A stretch of 64,000 nucleotides of DNA from an uncultured Sanguibacteroides sp. GTDB taxonomy: Bacteria; Bacteroidota; Bacteroidia; Bacteroidales; Marinifilaceae. Below, piece after piece: positions 9,709 to 18,789 of this stretch. A model generated the notes under the pieces. The model saw nothing but the letters and a program-made list of their open reading frames with translations, searched no databases and was not told where the DNA came from. Numbering within the stretch: the stretch's first letter is position 1; the number at the start of each line of letters is the position of its first letter. The stretch is taken from the NCBI RefSeq assembly GCF_900543425.1, contig NZ_UQRQ01000010.1, forward strand, positions 62,001 through 126,000. The letters run 5' to 3'. A program made the position numbers and the translations under genes.

Positions 9709-10971
9709 TTATTTTAGCTTTACCCATTTAACGGCGTCGGCCACGACTAATTGGGCATACTTCAACCTGCCGTCACTTTCGATAGGAGGAACTCCCCGGT
9801 CATCCAACACGACGCGGGATTCTCCTGCCGGTAGGGTGAAGGTACCTAACGATACCCAATCCGGATCGCCTTTTTGAACTTCCAGGACGATTTCTTCCTT
9901 TCCCCCTGGAGTGTAGACGGTATAGTAGTTTTTCATCCCCGGGTAATCGGTTGTATATTGATCCATGTGGCACATCTCTAAATGAGGTCGATGAATAAAT
10001 ATCTCGTATTTGCCTGCTTCCGGAAGATTTGCCGTCCATTCGGCCCTGAACTTTCCCGTGCCGGATGCTTTTGTAAAAGCGCTGCGAATATGATCACCGT
10101 AAGCCTTATTTAATCCATATTCTAAGGCTGGAACACCCCATGTGTTTGCTTTAGTATTACAACCCGCAAAAAAGTATTCTCGATCGTCCTCGTTCGTGAT
10201 CAGATCCGCCAATCGTTTCCGGTTGTTTGCCGAATCGATCAACTGGAAGTTCTCGTCCTCGTTGTCCACGACAATCTCCCCCGGGGGGTAGAATTGATCC
10301 CTATCGAGCGGGGTAACCCCTTCTTTAGGTACAGGACCCGACAAGGGTGACTCCCCCCTGTTCAATAAAATATTTTTCGGTAAATTGCCCGAGTAGTTCG
10401 TGGTTAATTTCAGGGAATATCTCAAGTTTTCATGAACGACGATTCGTTTACATTCCCCGGGTTCGATCCGGTAACCCCGGCAATTCACGATCGTCTCTTC
10501 CCCGCTTTGCGTCCAACCGCGTGTAATGACCGAAACGACACCTTCCGTTTCACTGAAATTACCGACCTTGAAATCGATGACTTGTGTCTCTTTTGTCGTT
10601 TTACAGGAGAGATCTTTTATCGATAACAGGGGAAGTTGACGACTTGCGTACCACTCGTCCATGTATTCCTTGATGTTCTGCCCGAAACGCCGTTCGAACT
10701 CCTCGACAAACGAGTCGAAGTCCACTTCCCGGAAACGGGCACGCTCGCTAAATTCCCGTGTAAACCGGGTCAGGGAGTCCCAGGTGGTAATCGTCGTGAG
10801 GTAACCCAATAAATGAGAAACTTTTAAAGAAATAGCGATACTTTGCTCCCCGCTATACCCTTCCGTGATAACCCCTTCCAATCCTTTTTCCACGATCCGA
10901 TTCAATATTTTCGGCGTTATATTTAATCTGACTTCTTCCGGCTGTATCATTTGATTGATTATTAAATCCAT
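9709..10971 (-). pseudogene. C-terminal remnant of a large M1-peptidase/transporter-type protein with a carbohydrate-binding-like tail
   Basis: 420 residues from the first ATG in frame. The N-terminal 120 residues (VDFDSFVEEFERRFGQNIKEYMDEWYASRQLP) look like the end of an M1-aminopeptidase-like region, not like a protein start. A beta-sandwich follows, then a C-terminal golvesin/Xly-type domain (GKYEIFIHRP to VVADAVKWVKLK). Bacteroidota encode proteins of about 1,100 residues with this order, in which a membrane permease part comes first; here that part is missing. In-frame stops occur just upstream of 10971, and foreign DNA begins within 200 bp. I infer a 5' truncation, though a re-started short gene cannot be excluded. 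Confidence 0.55.
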
Positions 10972-11073
10972 CCCCCTATACCTAGCTGGTCATTTATCCC
11001 CACTGAAAGGATTTTTATTTCTGAGAATTGAATCATTGAAAGCAGAGTTCATCAGGAATACAAACAATAAAAG

Positions 11074-11103
11074 GACTGACTCGGATTTCAATCTGAGTCA
11101 GTC
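11074..11103 (-). terminator. Hairpin at the end of the efflux operon
   Basis: GACTGACTCGGAT (11074-11086) pairs with ATCTGAGTCAGTC (11091-11103) with one mismatch and a 4-nt loop. On the minus strand it is followed by CCTTTTATTG. It lies 45 bp after the stop of the MFS gene. Confidence 0.7.
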
Positions 11104-11148
11104 TCATATTTGATGTAGCACGCTACAAGGAGCAAGAATTACAGTCTC

Positions 11149-12774
11149 TTACTTCCTTCTTGCAAGATACTCGATGGCATAAACCGGCCAACGGGGAACT
11201 TTTCGGATATTTGTACGGACTGCAGGAATGTCGCACAGCAGGAAGAGGGCTGCAAGAGCTAAGGCGAACCAGATAACATAGCCGTATACCTGTTTCATTG
11301 CCACCATCATCATGGAGTGCAGGAAGTCGTGCCCAACGTACTCGCCGAAGTTAAAGTGCGCCATATCCAAGTGAGTGAGAGTAAGTTGCTGTCCGTAACT
11401 CATCATATTATCGTTCATAAAGTGCGAGAAGATGGTGGTATGAATGCCATAACCTGCCGCTCCTGCCAGATACATATGGAGGATATTGAACACGAACAAG
11501 CCCATGAAAAACTGTTCAAGGCTGGGCACTGATTCGTCTAAAGCCCACATCAATGTGGGGGCAAGTATGGCATAAGCAAATCCCCGCAAGAATATGGCAA
11601 GGCGATACTGCTCGATATTGACATTCATGTCCAGCGTAAAGTACATCAACATACCATAGAACGCAATGCAGATGAAAGCTATGCCGAAGAGTTTCCATAC
11701 CTTCCACTTTTTTACTTTTAGCCAAAAGAGGTCAAGCAAGATGCCAACGTACATACCGGGAAGTGCCCACATATACTGCGCCTCTTTGGTCAGCTCCTCC
11801 AGTCGGATGACTTCGCTGTAAAGTATCTCTTCCATTGTGTGTTCAGCACCGAAAGCAAGTTCGGCAAAAAAGGTAACGATGAGAATGGGAACAACGTTGC
11901 GACGTGTGAAAAGACTGAGTTCGACGTAAGGGTAACGGTAATAGTGAAGGCGGTAGAGCACAATGCCGGAAAGTACAATGGTCGCACCGAACAGAAGGCG
12001 CATGCGGAGCGTGTCGAACCACATGAAATAGTCACCATACACCACGATGTAAGATACCACGAGCATCAGTCCACAGATGAACAACGCTCCCTGAAAGTCA
12101 ATCCCTTTGAGTGACAGGCGCTGGGGCATGGGACAGAACGGGCGGCAGAAGATGACTTGCGTGAGTAGTACGAACAGCATGGTGCCTATAGTAAAGACGT
12201 GCATCATCTGCCAGGTGAAATGATGACCGAACCAAGCTGCAAGCCATCCGCTGCCTTCTATAGCGGTGAGCAAGATGATGTGGAGCACGGGAAAGAAGAC
12301 GGCAAAATCGCGTCGGGGGGTAATCCAAAGCTGAATGTTGCTCATACACTCGAACGTACCTTGTATCTTGGCCATTCCGGCAATGAAGCACACCACCGCA
12401 AGTACAGGTATCGACTGGCAATACATTGTCAGCACGTTGCATACGCCAAGGACAATGGCGGAACCGCAAAGCAACTGCCGGTTAGTGAAACGGAACTTCA
12501 TGCGGAAGAGCATAGGGAAATACACAGCCATGCCCGCAAGGGTGGCATAAAGCAGGAAGAGTACGTCCTCAATCATGAAGTTGGTGGTGCCACGGATGCC
12601 ATCCAGTGCACCGAGGTAGATGCCTCCGCTGAACTGAAAGCAAAGGGCGGTCAGCACGTACAGCCAGGGCTGGATACGGCGAGGCACCCACTCCTTCATC
12701 ATCGGCATGGAAAAGCCCATGCTGGGGGGAGGACCGCCAGCACTCTTCATAAAGAATTCTGTTAATTGTCCCAT
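11149..12774 (-). CDS. MFS efflux transporter, EmrB/QacA type
   Basis: 541 residues with about 14 hydrophobic segments, the DHA2 pattern. It is the inner-membrane pump of a tripartite efflux system and would export drugs or toxic amphiphiles using the proton gradient. The motif C region of MFS exporters is not clearly recognisable, so the subfamily is inferred from size and neighbours. It is last in a minus-strand operon after TolC-like and HlyD-like genes, with 6 bp to the preceding gene. Codon choice (CTG, GGC, AAG common) differs from the A/T-ending codons of flanking genes. Confidence 0.85.
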   Translation of the reverse strand: MGQLTEFFMKSAGGPPPSMGFSMPMMKEWVPRRIQPWLYVLTALCFQFSGGIYLGALDGIRGTTNFMIEDVLFLLYATLAGMAVYFPMLFRMKFRFTNRQLLCGSAIVLGVCNVLTMYCQSIPVLAVVCFIAGMAKIQGTFECMSNIQLWITPRRDFAVFFPVLHIILLTAIEGSGWLAAWFGHHFTWQMMHVFTIGTMLFVLLTQVIFCRPFCPMPQRLSLKGIDFQGALFICGLMLVVSYIVVYGDYFMWFDTLRMRLLFGATIVLSGIVLYRLHYYRYPYVELSLFTRRNVVPILIVTFFAELAFGAEHTMEEILYSEVIRLEELTKEAQYMWALPGMYVGILLDLFWLKVKKWKVWKLFGIAFICIAFYGMLMYFTLDMNVNIEQYRLAIFLRGFAYAILAPTLMWALDESVPSLEQFFMGLFVFNILHMYLAGAAGYGIHTTIFSHFMNDNMMSYGQQLTLTHLDMAHFNFGEYVGHDFLHSMMMVAMKQVYGYVIWFALALAALFLLCDIPAVRTNIRKVPRWPVYAIEYLARRK

Positions 12775-12780
12775 TACGCA

Positions 12781-13809
12781 TTACTCCTTAACGATACATT
12801 CCACATTATAACCGCCCTTTAGCTTGGCAACATCACTGTTCGTATCGAGCTTGATGCGCACGGTAACACGCTGTTCAACCTTCACAAAATTGCCAGTGGC
12901 ATTGTCGATGGGAATGAGTGAGAAGGCACTGCCGGTAGCATCGGAGATGCGTTCCACCGTACCCGTATATTCCACATCCGGAACGGCGTCAGCTGTAATC
13001 TCCACCTTATTGCCCACATTGATGTGAGGCAACTGGCTTTCCTTGTAGTTCGCCTCAATCCAACGTTCATCCTTGTCAACGATACTCACCAGTGTCTGCC
13101 CCGGATTGACAAGCTGTCCTGCATGAATGTCCTTCGTGCCGACAGTACCGTCGCAAGTGGCAATGATGTAGCAATAAGAAAGATTAAGGCGGGCGAGGTC
13201 AACAGCACGACGAGCCAGTTCTATGCCCTGCTCCGAAGCAGAAAGATGATGTCCCTGCTCGGCTACAACAGCCGACTGCATCTGGCGTGAACGAACCGCC
13301 TGTTCATAGGCTGCCTTGGCACTCAGATAACCCGTATGTACTTTATCATACTGTTGTTGGGTGACGGCATCTTGGCTGAGGAGGTTCTTGAAACGGTTAT
13401 CCTCACGCATGGCATTCTCCATCTGCGCACGTGCTGATTCGATGCCTGCCTCGGTAACGGTCATGCTTGTCTTGGTGGTAACGATGCTGCTTGCCGTTCC
13501 CTTCGAGCCCTGTTCGGCACGGATAAGGTCTGTCTCGGCTTGAGCCAGCCGCAAGCGAAATTCAGCATCCTCAATGATGACGAGTGTGTCCCCCTTCCTT
13601 ACCTGCTGAAAATCGGTAAAGCGTACCTCACGGATGAAGCCTTGTACACGGCTGCTCTGAGGCACGACATTCTGACGAACACGGGCATTGTCGGTAAATT
13701 CTCCACTACCGAAGTGTATGAACTGACTTACCACGTAAACAGCTCCGCCCAAAAGGCAAAGCACGATGAGCGTATTATATATATAAGTGTATATTTTGTT
13801 CTTTTCCAT
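12781..13809 (-). CDS. HlyD/EmrA-type membrane fusion protein
   Basis: 342 residues. One N-terminal membrane anchor (about 10-30), a biotinyl-lipoyl half-motif (SRVQGFIREVRFTDFQQVRKGD), a long alpha-helical coiled-coil hairpin (about 80-200), the second lipoyl half (TCDGTVGTKDIHAGQLVNPG) and a beta-barrel (RWIEANYKESQLP). It bridges the MFS pump and the TolC-like channel through the periplasm. It starts 3 bp from the stop of the TolC-like gene, so the three are translationally linked. Confidence 0.92.
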   Translation of the reverse strand: MEKNKIYTYIYNTLIVLCLLGGAVYVVSQFIHFGSGEFTDNARVRQNVVPQSSRVQGFIREVRFTDFQQVRKGDTLVIIEDAEFRLRLAQAETDLIRAEQGSKGTASSIVTTKTSMTVTEAGIESARAQMENAMREDNRFKNLLSQDAVTQQQYDKVHTGYLSAKAAYEQAVRSRQMQSAVVAEQGHHLSASEQGIELARRAVDLARLNLSYCYIIATCDGTVGTKDIHAGQLVNPGQTLVSIVDKDERWIEANYKESQLPHINVGNKVEITADAVPDVEYTGTVERISDATGSAFSLIPIDNATGNFVKVEQRVTVRIKLDTNSDVAKLKGGYNVECIVKE

Positions 13810-13811
13810 TA

Positions 13812-15206
13812 TTATAATGTATTTGTTACGTATTTGAGTTTATAGAAATTATAAAGCATACCGATGCGGGCATTGACCAGTGCTATTTCAGCAGAGAGTT
13901 TCATGTTAGAGGCATCAACCATATCAGTAAGGAGCGCAAGGTCATTCTGATAACGGTTTTGCACCACGGAGTAGTTCTGATTGGCAAGTTCCACCTGCTT
14001 CTGCTGCGTCTTCACCTCGGTGTAGGATGTCAGAAGGTTGGTGTAGCTTGCCTGTACACCATTCTCCACCCCCTCATGCGCCAAGGCGAGTGCTTCCTGC
14101 GACTGTTGATGCTCTACACGTGCCTTGCGGATGTGGTGTTTGTTCTTCCAAAGATTGCCAAGTCTGAATTTTACACCTATCCCGACGAACCACACGTTTA
14201 CATTGCAATCTTTCGGGATGAGGTCTTGCGTATATGGACCAAAGAACTGATTCTCTGCCACAACAGCTACCGAAGGCAATGATTCCGCTTTTGCCTGCTT
14301 CACTTTCTGCTCCGCAAGATTTGTGGCAACTGCTGCCTGACGGATACCAAGGTTGTTGTCCGCTGCTGTCTGTTGCCATATATCTTGAGCAGCGATTGCC
14401 GAGATTGCATTTATTTCTGTGTCAAGTTCATTCTTATCGGGTACTATAACCGTCTGCTCCGGTAAATGAAGTGTTGTAACCAGCTGATAGTTGATGACAG
14501 TAGAAGCATCGGTGAGCTTCGTCAACGTGAGTTCAAGCCCCTGCAACTGAAGTTCATAGCGAGTGATATCGTTCTGCAAGACGGTGCCTTGCTCACGGCG
14601 GGCTTTCATTTGCTCAATCTCCTTCTGCGTCAGTGCGATATTCTGGCGAACCACTTCTATCTGATTGTTCAGCTTGCAGAGGTCAAGGTAGTAACCCGTC
14701 AACAAGAAGCGTACCTCCTGGCGGTTCTTCTCGACATCGAGTTCTGCCATTTCCTTACCCAGTTCCGCCATGCGGATACCCGAACGGATAGCACCACCCA
14801 CATATACGACCTGCGACACTTGAGCTGTAAAACTGTTTCCCCAGTGGGGAGTGTCCTGTTTGCCGTTTGCTACGGGAACAGCTCCCACACCCGGCACGAT
14901 GTAATCAGTCGTTCCATTAGTCGAAAAGCCTCGCGACAGCATGAATGCATTGCCCGTATAACTGCCCTGAAGGCTCAAATCCACACTCGGCAGCAAAGCC
15001 GATTTGGCTGCTGCCACCCCTTCATCGGCTGCCCGCAGAGCTACCTCACTCACTCTCACCTTTTGACTCTGCTGGTCAGCAAGGTTGTAAAGTGTTGTGA
15101 GTGTCATCGCCTGCACAGCCCTGTCTTGCGCACATATAGGCACAAAAAAAGCCCCTTCGGCCATCAGAGCGACAGCCAAAGCAGAATAAGCCATAAATTT
15201 GTTCAT
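13812..15206 (-). CDS. TolC-family outer-membrane efflux channel
   Basis: 464 residues, signal peptide ending near CAQ (residue 26), then two OEP repeats of long coiled helices (EVALRAADEGVAAAKSALLP and QKQVELANQNYSVVQNRYQN), the standard TolC plan. It forms the outer-membrane duct of the tripartite pump encoded by this gene and the next two. It is the first gene of the operon. No regulator is adjacent, and codon use is again unlike the chromosomal neighbours. Confidence 0.92.
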   Translation of the reverse strand: MNKFMAYSALAVALMAEGAFFVPICAQDRAVQAMTLTTLYNLADQQSQKVRVSEVALRAADEGVAAAKSALLPSVDLSLQGSYTGNAFMLSRGFSTNGTTDYIVPGVGAVPVANGKQDTPHWGNSFTAQVSQVVYVGGAIRSGIRMAELGKEMAELDVEKNRQEVRFLLTGYYLDLCKLNNQIEVVRQNIALTQKEIEQMKARREQGTVLQNDITRYELQLQGLELTLTKLTDASTVINYQLVTTLHLPEQTVIVPDKNELDTEINAISAIAAQDIWQQTAADNNLGIRQAAVATNLAEQKVKQAKAESLPSVAVVAENQFFGPYTQDLIPKDCNVNVWFVGIGVKFRLGNLWKNKHHIRKARVEHQQSQEALALAHEGVENGVQASYTNLLTSYTEVKTQQKQVELANQNYSVVQNRYQNDLALLTDMVDASNMKLSAEIALVNARIGMLYNFYKLKYVTNTL

Positions 15207-15589
15207 GAAATAAAAATAGATGTATTGTTGTTCATTATTTTTCCTTTAACCGTTAACCTTTGTCATTCCCTTGGAAATACTAATAATGAACTTAAGAGTC
15301 CGGACAGCATTACATCTGCCACAATGCTCTACAAACAGTCTCATCAGGGAATATAAAAAGATGAGAACCGAATATCAAGCACTATTGATTAAAAAATCCG
15401 GCGCAAATTTACAAATAAAAATTCAAAATAGGGTTGAGAAAGTCGGAATAATTGTATATGCAAACTTAAATAGGAATAGGATGTATCAATATAATTTTCT
15501 GTAACAATTGTTAGTACTTTTATCACCACACGAAGTTTTTTAATGAGGGTGCATCACTTTATTTATTACGATACACCCTCATTGTTGAT
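15207..15589. other. Non-coding stretch upstream of the efflux operon
   Basis: No convincing gene. On the minus strand TAAATTTG (complement at 15404-15411) fits a -7 box but lies about 200 bp before the TolC-like start, so an operon promoter is only possible. The right end carries the hairpin listed at 15542-15583. Confidence 0.4.
15542..15583. terminator. Inverted repeat at the edge of mobile-element debris
   Basis: AATGAGGGTGCATC (15542-15555) pairs with GATACACCCTCATT (15570-15583) with one mismatch. It lies 7 bp after the stop of the degenerate reading frame. On the minus strand A rather than T follows, so it may be an element end or a terminator working in the plus direction. Confidence 0.5.
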
Positions 15590-16106
15590 TTATCTTCTCA
15601 TTGAAAAGCCTCTCTTTTGCTGTTGGTCATAATTTCCTTCCACCACATTGTCAACTTCCCGTCTGGCTTTGATTTGCTCCCGGTTGTCAAACCCGCCTTT
15701 CTACTTGGCGGTGAAGTACAGGAAATCCCCGGCAGTCCAGTGTGATTGCCTGTCATTTCCGAACAGGTCAAGAGCACCCTTAATGTCCGACCTGCTCGGT
15801 GTCAAAGTGTGGCTTGTAATAATCACGAGCGAAACGGATAACACAATGTACCGCCTTGCGGAAGATGTCGCTTGTTTTGAGCAGCAGGAAACTGAGACAG
15901 CCAATAAGGAAGGTATAGAGCTTTCCGTGTTCGTTGGTATAGCGGAGTTGGAACTGCTTTTCGGACAGCTCAAAGTCCAGATACAGCACATTGTCAGTCC
16001 GGGCGATACGGTCGGCTATCTGCACGGCAAGGATGGACTTGCCCACATTGGAATCCGCAAAGAGGCAGGACAGTTCCCCCTCATACCAGAAGCTGTCCCA
16101 CACTCA
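15590..16106 (-). pseudogene. Remnant of a mobilizable-element gene set: RepA-like ATPase fragment and a broken downstream frame
   Basis: Reading leftwards, the first 60 or so residues (SFWYEGELSCLFADSNVGKSI, LYLDFELSEKQFQLRY) are the Walker A and following strand of an AAA_25/RepA-like ATPase typical of Bacteroides mobilizable and conjugative elements. The ATPase then ends abruptly and is fused to an unrelated run (TSDIFRKAVHCVIRFARDYY). A second frame (ALDLFGNDRQSHWTAGDFLYF) is cut by a TAG at 15701-15703, yet stays open in the same frame for 36 more codons to TAA at 15590. So at least one internal deletion and one nonsense codon are visible. The second frame's family is not recognised. Confidence 0.7.
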
Positions 16107-16239
16107 ACCTCCGAACAACCTCCCGCCATTCAGGATGGTTCCATTCCCATTCTTCCAAACGACTCGACTCGTGGACCAGCAATTTTTCCCGATAAGATCT
16201 TAAAATCAATTCTATAATGTCTTCCGGTATTTCATGCAT
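16081..16239 (-). pseudogene. N-terminal stub of a FecR-type anti-sigma factor
   Basis: From ATG at 16239 about 45 residues (MHEIPEDIIELILRS, SSRLEEWEWNHPEWREVVRRL) look like the cytoplasmic anti-sigma N-terminus of FecR: helix, then LEEW plus NHPEW. The frame runs into the RepA-like fragment near 16105 and stops at 16081. The membrane segment, FecR domain and DUF4974 domain are absent. It lies 130 bp downstream of a broken ECF sigma gene, the normal sigma/FecR order. Family assignment is from pattern only. Confidence 0.6.
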
Positions 16240-16369
16240 CGTATTCCATTTTTAATTTTGTCCTTACGACAGGAAAAAATCAAAAATGGGTGACAATATT
16301 TTTAATAAAAAGAAATTATTTTTTCAACAAGTATAGTAAAAAGCTGAATATAAGACATTCATACAAATA

Positions 16370-16883
16370 TCATTCACGTATCATCTTAACGAAAGCCCAT
16401 AAAATAGAGAAAGTTTTATCATCTAATCTTGTACGAAGTGTCGTGAGTGAACGGGTCAAAACTGTCTTCACGGTATTAATCGAAACATTAAACTCTTCAG
16501 CTACCTCCTTATAACGTTTTCCTTCTAAAACTACGGCTTTAAAAATTTCCCGTGTGCGGTCTGGTAAATTATCGATCTCCTTGTAAATAGAGCTCATGTA
16601 ACGATCATAGTCCGATTCGTCAAACAGCTCCGAAGCAGGCCACTCCAAAACGGTATCTATCGGCTTTAATAAAATCTCTTCCTTCGATTCCAACACATTC
16701 AAACAACGATTACGAACCGACTGATATAAATAAGAACGCAAATAATTTTTTATCGAATCAAAACGTCTATTTTCCCAAAATTGAATAAGCGGTCAAAGGC
16801 CTGTAAAAACGACGAAAAAGCAATTCCAAGCCGTATTTATTTCCCTGTTTCAAAAGTTCTAAAATCTTATCAGCTTCCTCCAT
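16370..16883 (-). pseudogene. ECF sigma-70 factor inactivated by an internal frameshifting deletion
   Basis: ATG at 16883 opens a typical ECF start (MEEADKILELLKQG, ELLFRRFYRPLTAY), then the frame stops at TAG near 16773. In a second frame the gene resumes as QFWENRRFDSIKNYLRSYLYQS and continues to the stop at 16370, with a good sigma region 4 (IFKAVVLEGKRYKEVAEEFN, then VSINTVKTVLTRSLTTLRTR). Between LTAY and QFWENR an ECF factor normally has about 20 residues of region 2 (core-binding and -10 melting helices); they are gone and the two parts are out of frame by one base. The protein would lack region 2 and cannot act as a sigma factor. Confidence 0.8.
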
Positions 16884-17212
16884 CCGATATCAACCTATTT
16901 TATAATACTCCTCATAAAAACTTATCCTATGAAATTATCACACGCAAATTAGACTCCCGTACTATAATTAATTATATAAAAATATACTTACACCATGAAT
17001 AAAGACAAACAAATCTATATTTTTAACATGAATTTAATACAATATTGTTTTAATATAGACACAACAGATAACAATATAAAATATTCGTATTCCCAGTTAC
17101 ATATTAATATGCTGTTTTTTGTTGCTTTATTTATTTTGCAAAAGAGGAATATAGTATTATTTTTGCCGCCTTTAATTGAACTTAACCAAAAACACGTTAA
17201 ACGGAATTATTC
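16884..17212. other. Intergenic region between sigma remnant and porin
   Basis: Divergent, AT-rich region. It holds the porin promoter listed at 17135-17165; nothing else is recognised. Confidence 0.5.
17135..17165 (+). promoter_or_regulatory. Promoter of the second porin gene
   Basis: TTTG (17135-17138), 19 bp, TATTTTTG (17158-17165): a full match to the Bacteroidota promoter (TTTG, N19, TAnnTTTG), about 50 bp before the ATG at 17213. Confidence 0.7.
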
Positions 17213-18400
17213 ATGAAAATCGCCTCATTTATTATTTTGCTGTCGCTACTCTTTTCTCAAAGTCATTCACAAACCCTTCTATCGCATCTATCGGAACAAG
17301 ACACTCTGTCCGGAAAATCTTTGTTCGAGACGGTCAGCGGTATAGAAAAGAAAACCGATTACTTCAATCTTTCCATACTTATGCAGGGAGGATTCAACAC
17401 TAACTTCAGGGGAGATGAATTTGAACAAGCCGCTTTTAAGATGAAAGAGTTCCGTATCGATGCTCGCGGAAAAGTCACACCCTGGCTATCCTATCGATGG
17501 CGTCAACGATTGAATAGAGGAAATACCCCGGCCGAGTTGGATAACCTTCCCCTCTCCATCGACTATGCCATGGTCGATGTCCGGTTTTCGGATCGCCTCT
17601 CTTTTAAAATAGGAAAACAAGCTGCCGCATACGGCGGATTCGAATACGATCTCGATCCCCACGAAATTTACCAATATAGCGATATGATCGACTATATGTA
17701 TTTCGATTTTATGACCGGATTAACCGGTATATATCAATTAAACGCAAATCAACAATTTCAGATTCAGATCGTCAATAGCCGTTGCAGTTCCATGGAAGAA
17801 CTGTATGGGATATTACCGGAAGGAATGGAGAAAAGCAAGCTTCCATTGGCCTATACCCTGAATTGGAACGGTTATTTTTTCGGGAACAGGTTAGCTACCC
17901 GCTGGTCCTTTTCCCTCCTAAATCAAGCCCGTAACACTTGTATCTTCTATTATGTCATTGGAAATCAATTAAATATCAATAAATTGAATATCTATCTGGA
18001 CTTTACTCTTTCGGACGAAGAACTGGACAGCCGGGAAATCATTTCGGATATCATCCGTTCCGAAGAAAATCCCACTTGTGCAGAATATACCAGATATCAA
18101 TCCTGGGTAACGAAACTCAACTACCGTTTCCGCCCCCATTGGAATCTGTTTGTAAAAGGGATGTATGAAACGGCTTCCATTTATAAACAAACTCGGAACC
18201 GGGAAAAAGGGAAATACCGGACCTCGTACGGTTATTTCGGAGGAATCGAGTTCTATCCCATGAAAGAAAACTTCCGTTTCTACTTGGCTTACTTAGGGCG
18301 CTCTTATAGATACACGGACCGGGCAAACCAATATGGAACAAAAGATTATTCAACCACCCAACTGTCTTTGGGACTAATTTATAATCTTCCCTTATTTTAA
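17213..18400 (+). CDS. Outer-membrane porin, paralogue of the porin at 5858
   Basis: 395 residues with a signal peptide (to about SHS-Q, residue 20), the same helical start (TVSGIEKKTDYF) and the same barrel landmarks as the 391-residue porin at 5858: VTPWLSYRWRQRLNRG, YQYSDMIDYM, KGMYETASI, KGKYRTSYGY and a terminal aromatic F (YNLPLF). It is OprO/P-like; the solute is unknown. It has its own promoter and lies next to the dead sigma/FecR pair, so it may once have belonged to a different regulon from its paralogue. Confidence 0.82.
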   Translation: MKIASFIILLSLLFSQSHSQTLLSHLSEQDTLSGKSLFETVSGIEKKTDYFNLSILMQGGFNTNFRGDEFEQAAFKMKEFRIDARGKVTPWLSYRWRQRLNRGNTPAELDNLPLSIDYAMVDVRFSDRLSFKIGKQAAAYGGFEYDLDPHEIYQYSDMIDYMYFDFMTGLTGIYQLNANQQFQIQIVNSRCSSMEELYGILPEGMEKSKLPLAYTLNWNGYFFGNRLATRWSFSLLNQARNTCIFYYVIGNQLNINKLNIYLDFTLSDEELDSREIISDIIRSEENPTCAEYTRYQSWVTKLNYRFRPHWNLFVKGMYETASIYKQTRNREKGKYRTSYGYFGGIEFYPMKENFRFYLAYLGRSYRYTDRANQYGTKDYSTTQLSLGLIYNLPLF

Positions 18401-18417
18401 CCTTTAGAGATGAAGAG

Positions 18418-18530
18418 ATTCTGTGATTAGAAAATTTATGATTTCGGATTTTAGATTGACAATTTAAAGAAGCAAGGGATTAAAGGATTCGGGGATTAAA
18501 AGATTCAGTGATTGAGTGATTGGGGATTAA
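18418..18530 (+). repeat. Dispersed phrase repeats, left of the 170-bp element
   Basis: Short phrases are repeated here: ATTTCGGATTTTAGATTGAC, AAAGAAGCAAGGGATT, GGGGATTAAAAGATTCAGTG. The same phrases in the same order occur around 35900-36090. No coding frame is convincing. Confidence 0.75.
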
Positions 18531-18727
18531 GGGGGAAGGGCTAAAAACGAAGGAGCATCAATAGTGAACGGCGAGCGTCGTGTCCGGTTTGCGGAACGTC
18601 CAACCGACGGATTGTTTGAGCGAAGCGAGTCCCGGAGGGTAGTGAACGAAAAACGACTACACGACCGACGGAAACGTCCCGCCCCGAAGGGTTTAGCCCT
18701 CTCAATTGCAAATGAAGAGATGAAGGG
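18530..18727 (+). repeat. Structured inverted-repeat element, copy A
   Basis: About 170 bp of GC-rich DNA bounded by AGGGCTAAA (near 18538) and its complement TTTAGCCCT (near 18700). An internal long-range stem is possible between TCGTGT and ACACGA, and the core includes GAGCGAAGCGAGTC. A second copy lies at 36089-36284 with roughly 90% identity over the whole length. It has no open frame of note and its GC content is well above its surroundings. It could be a MITE, a structured RNA or a recombination site. Confidence 0.75.
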
Positions 18728-18775
18728 ATTGGAAGATTTATGATTTCGGATTTTAGATTGACGATTTTCCGCCCG
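18728..18775 (+). repeat. Dispersed phrase repeat, right of element copy A
   Basis: Contains ATTTCGGATTTTAGATTGAC again, so copy A is bracketed by two direct copies of the phrase, as is copy B. Confidence 0.7.
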
Positions 18776-18789
18776 TTCATCAAATGACA

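Noticed and set aside
12199..12765. 188-codon plus-strand frame opposite the MFS gene
   Set aside because: It is the antisense shadow of a clear transporter gene in GC-richer DNA; its sequence shows no domain.
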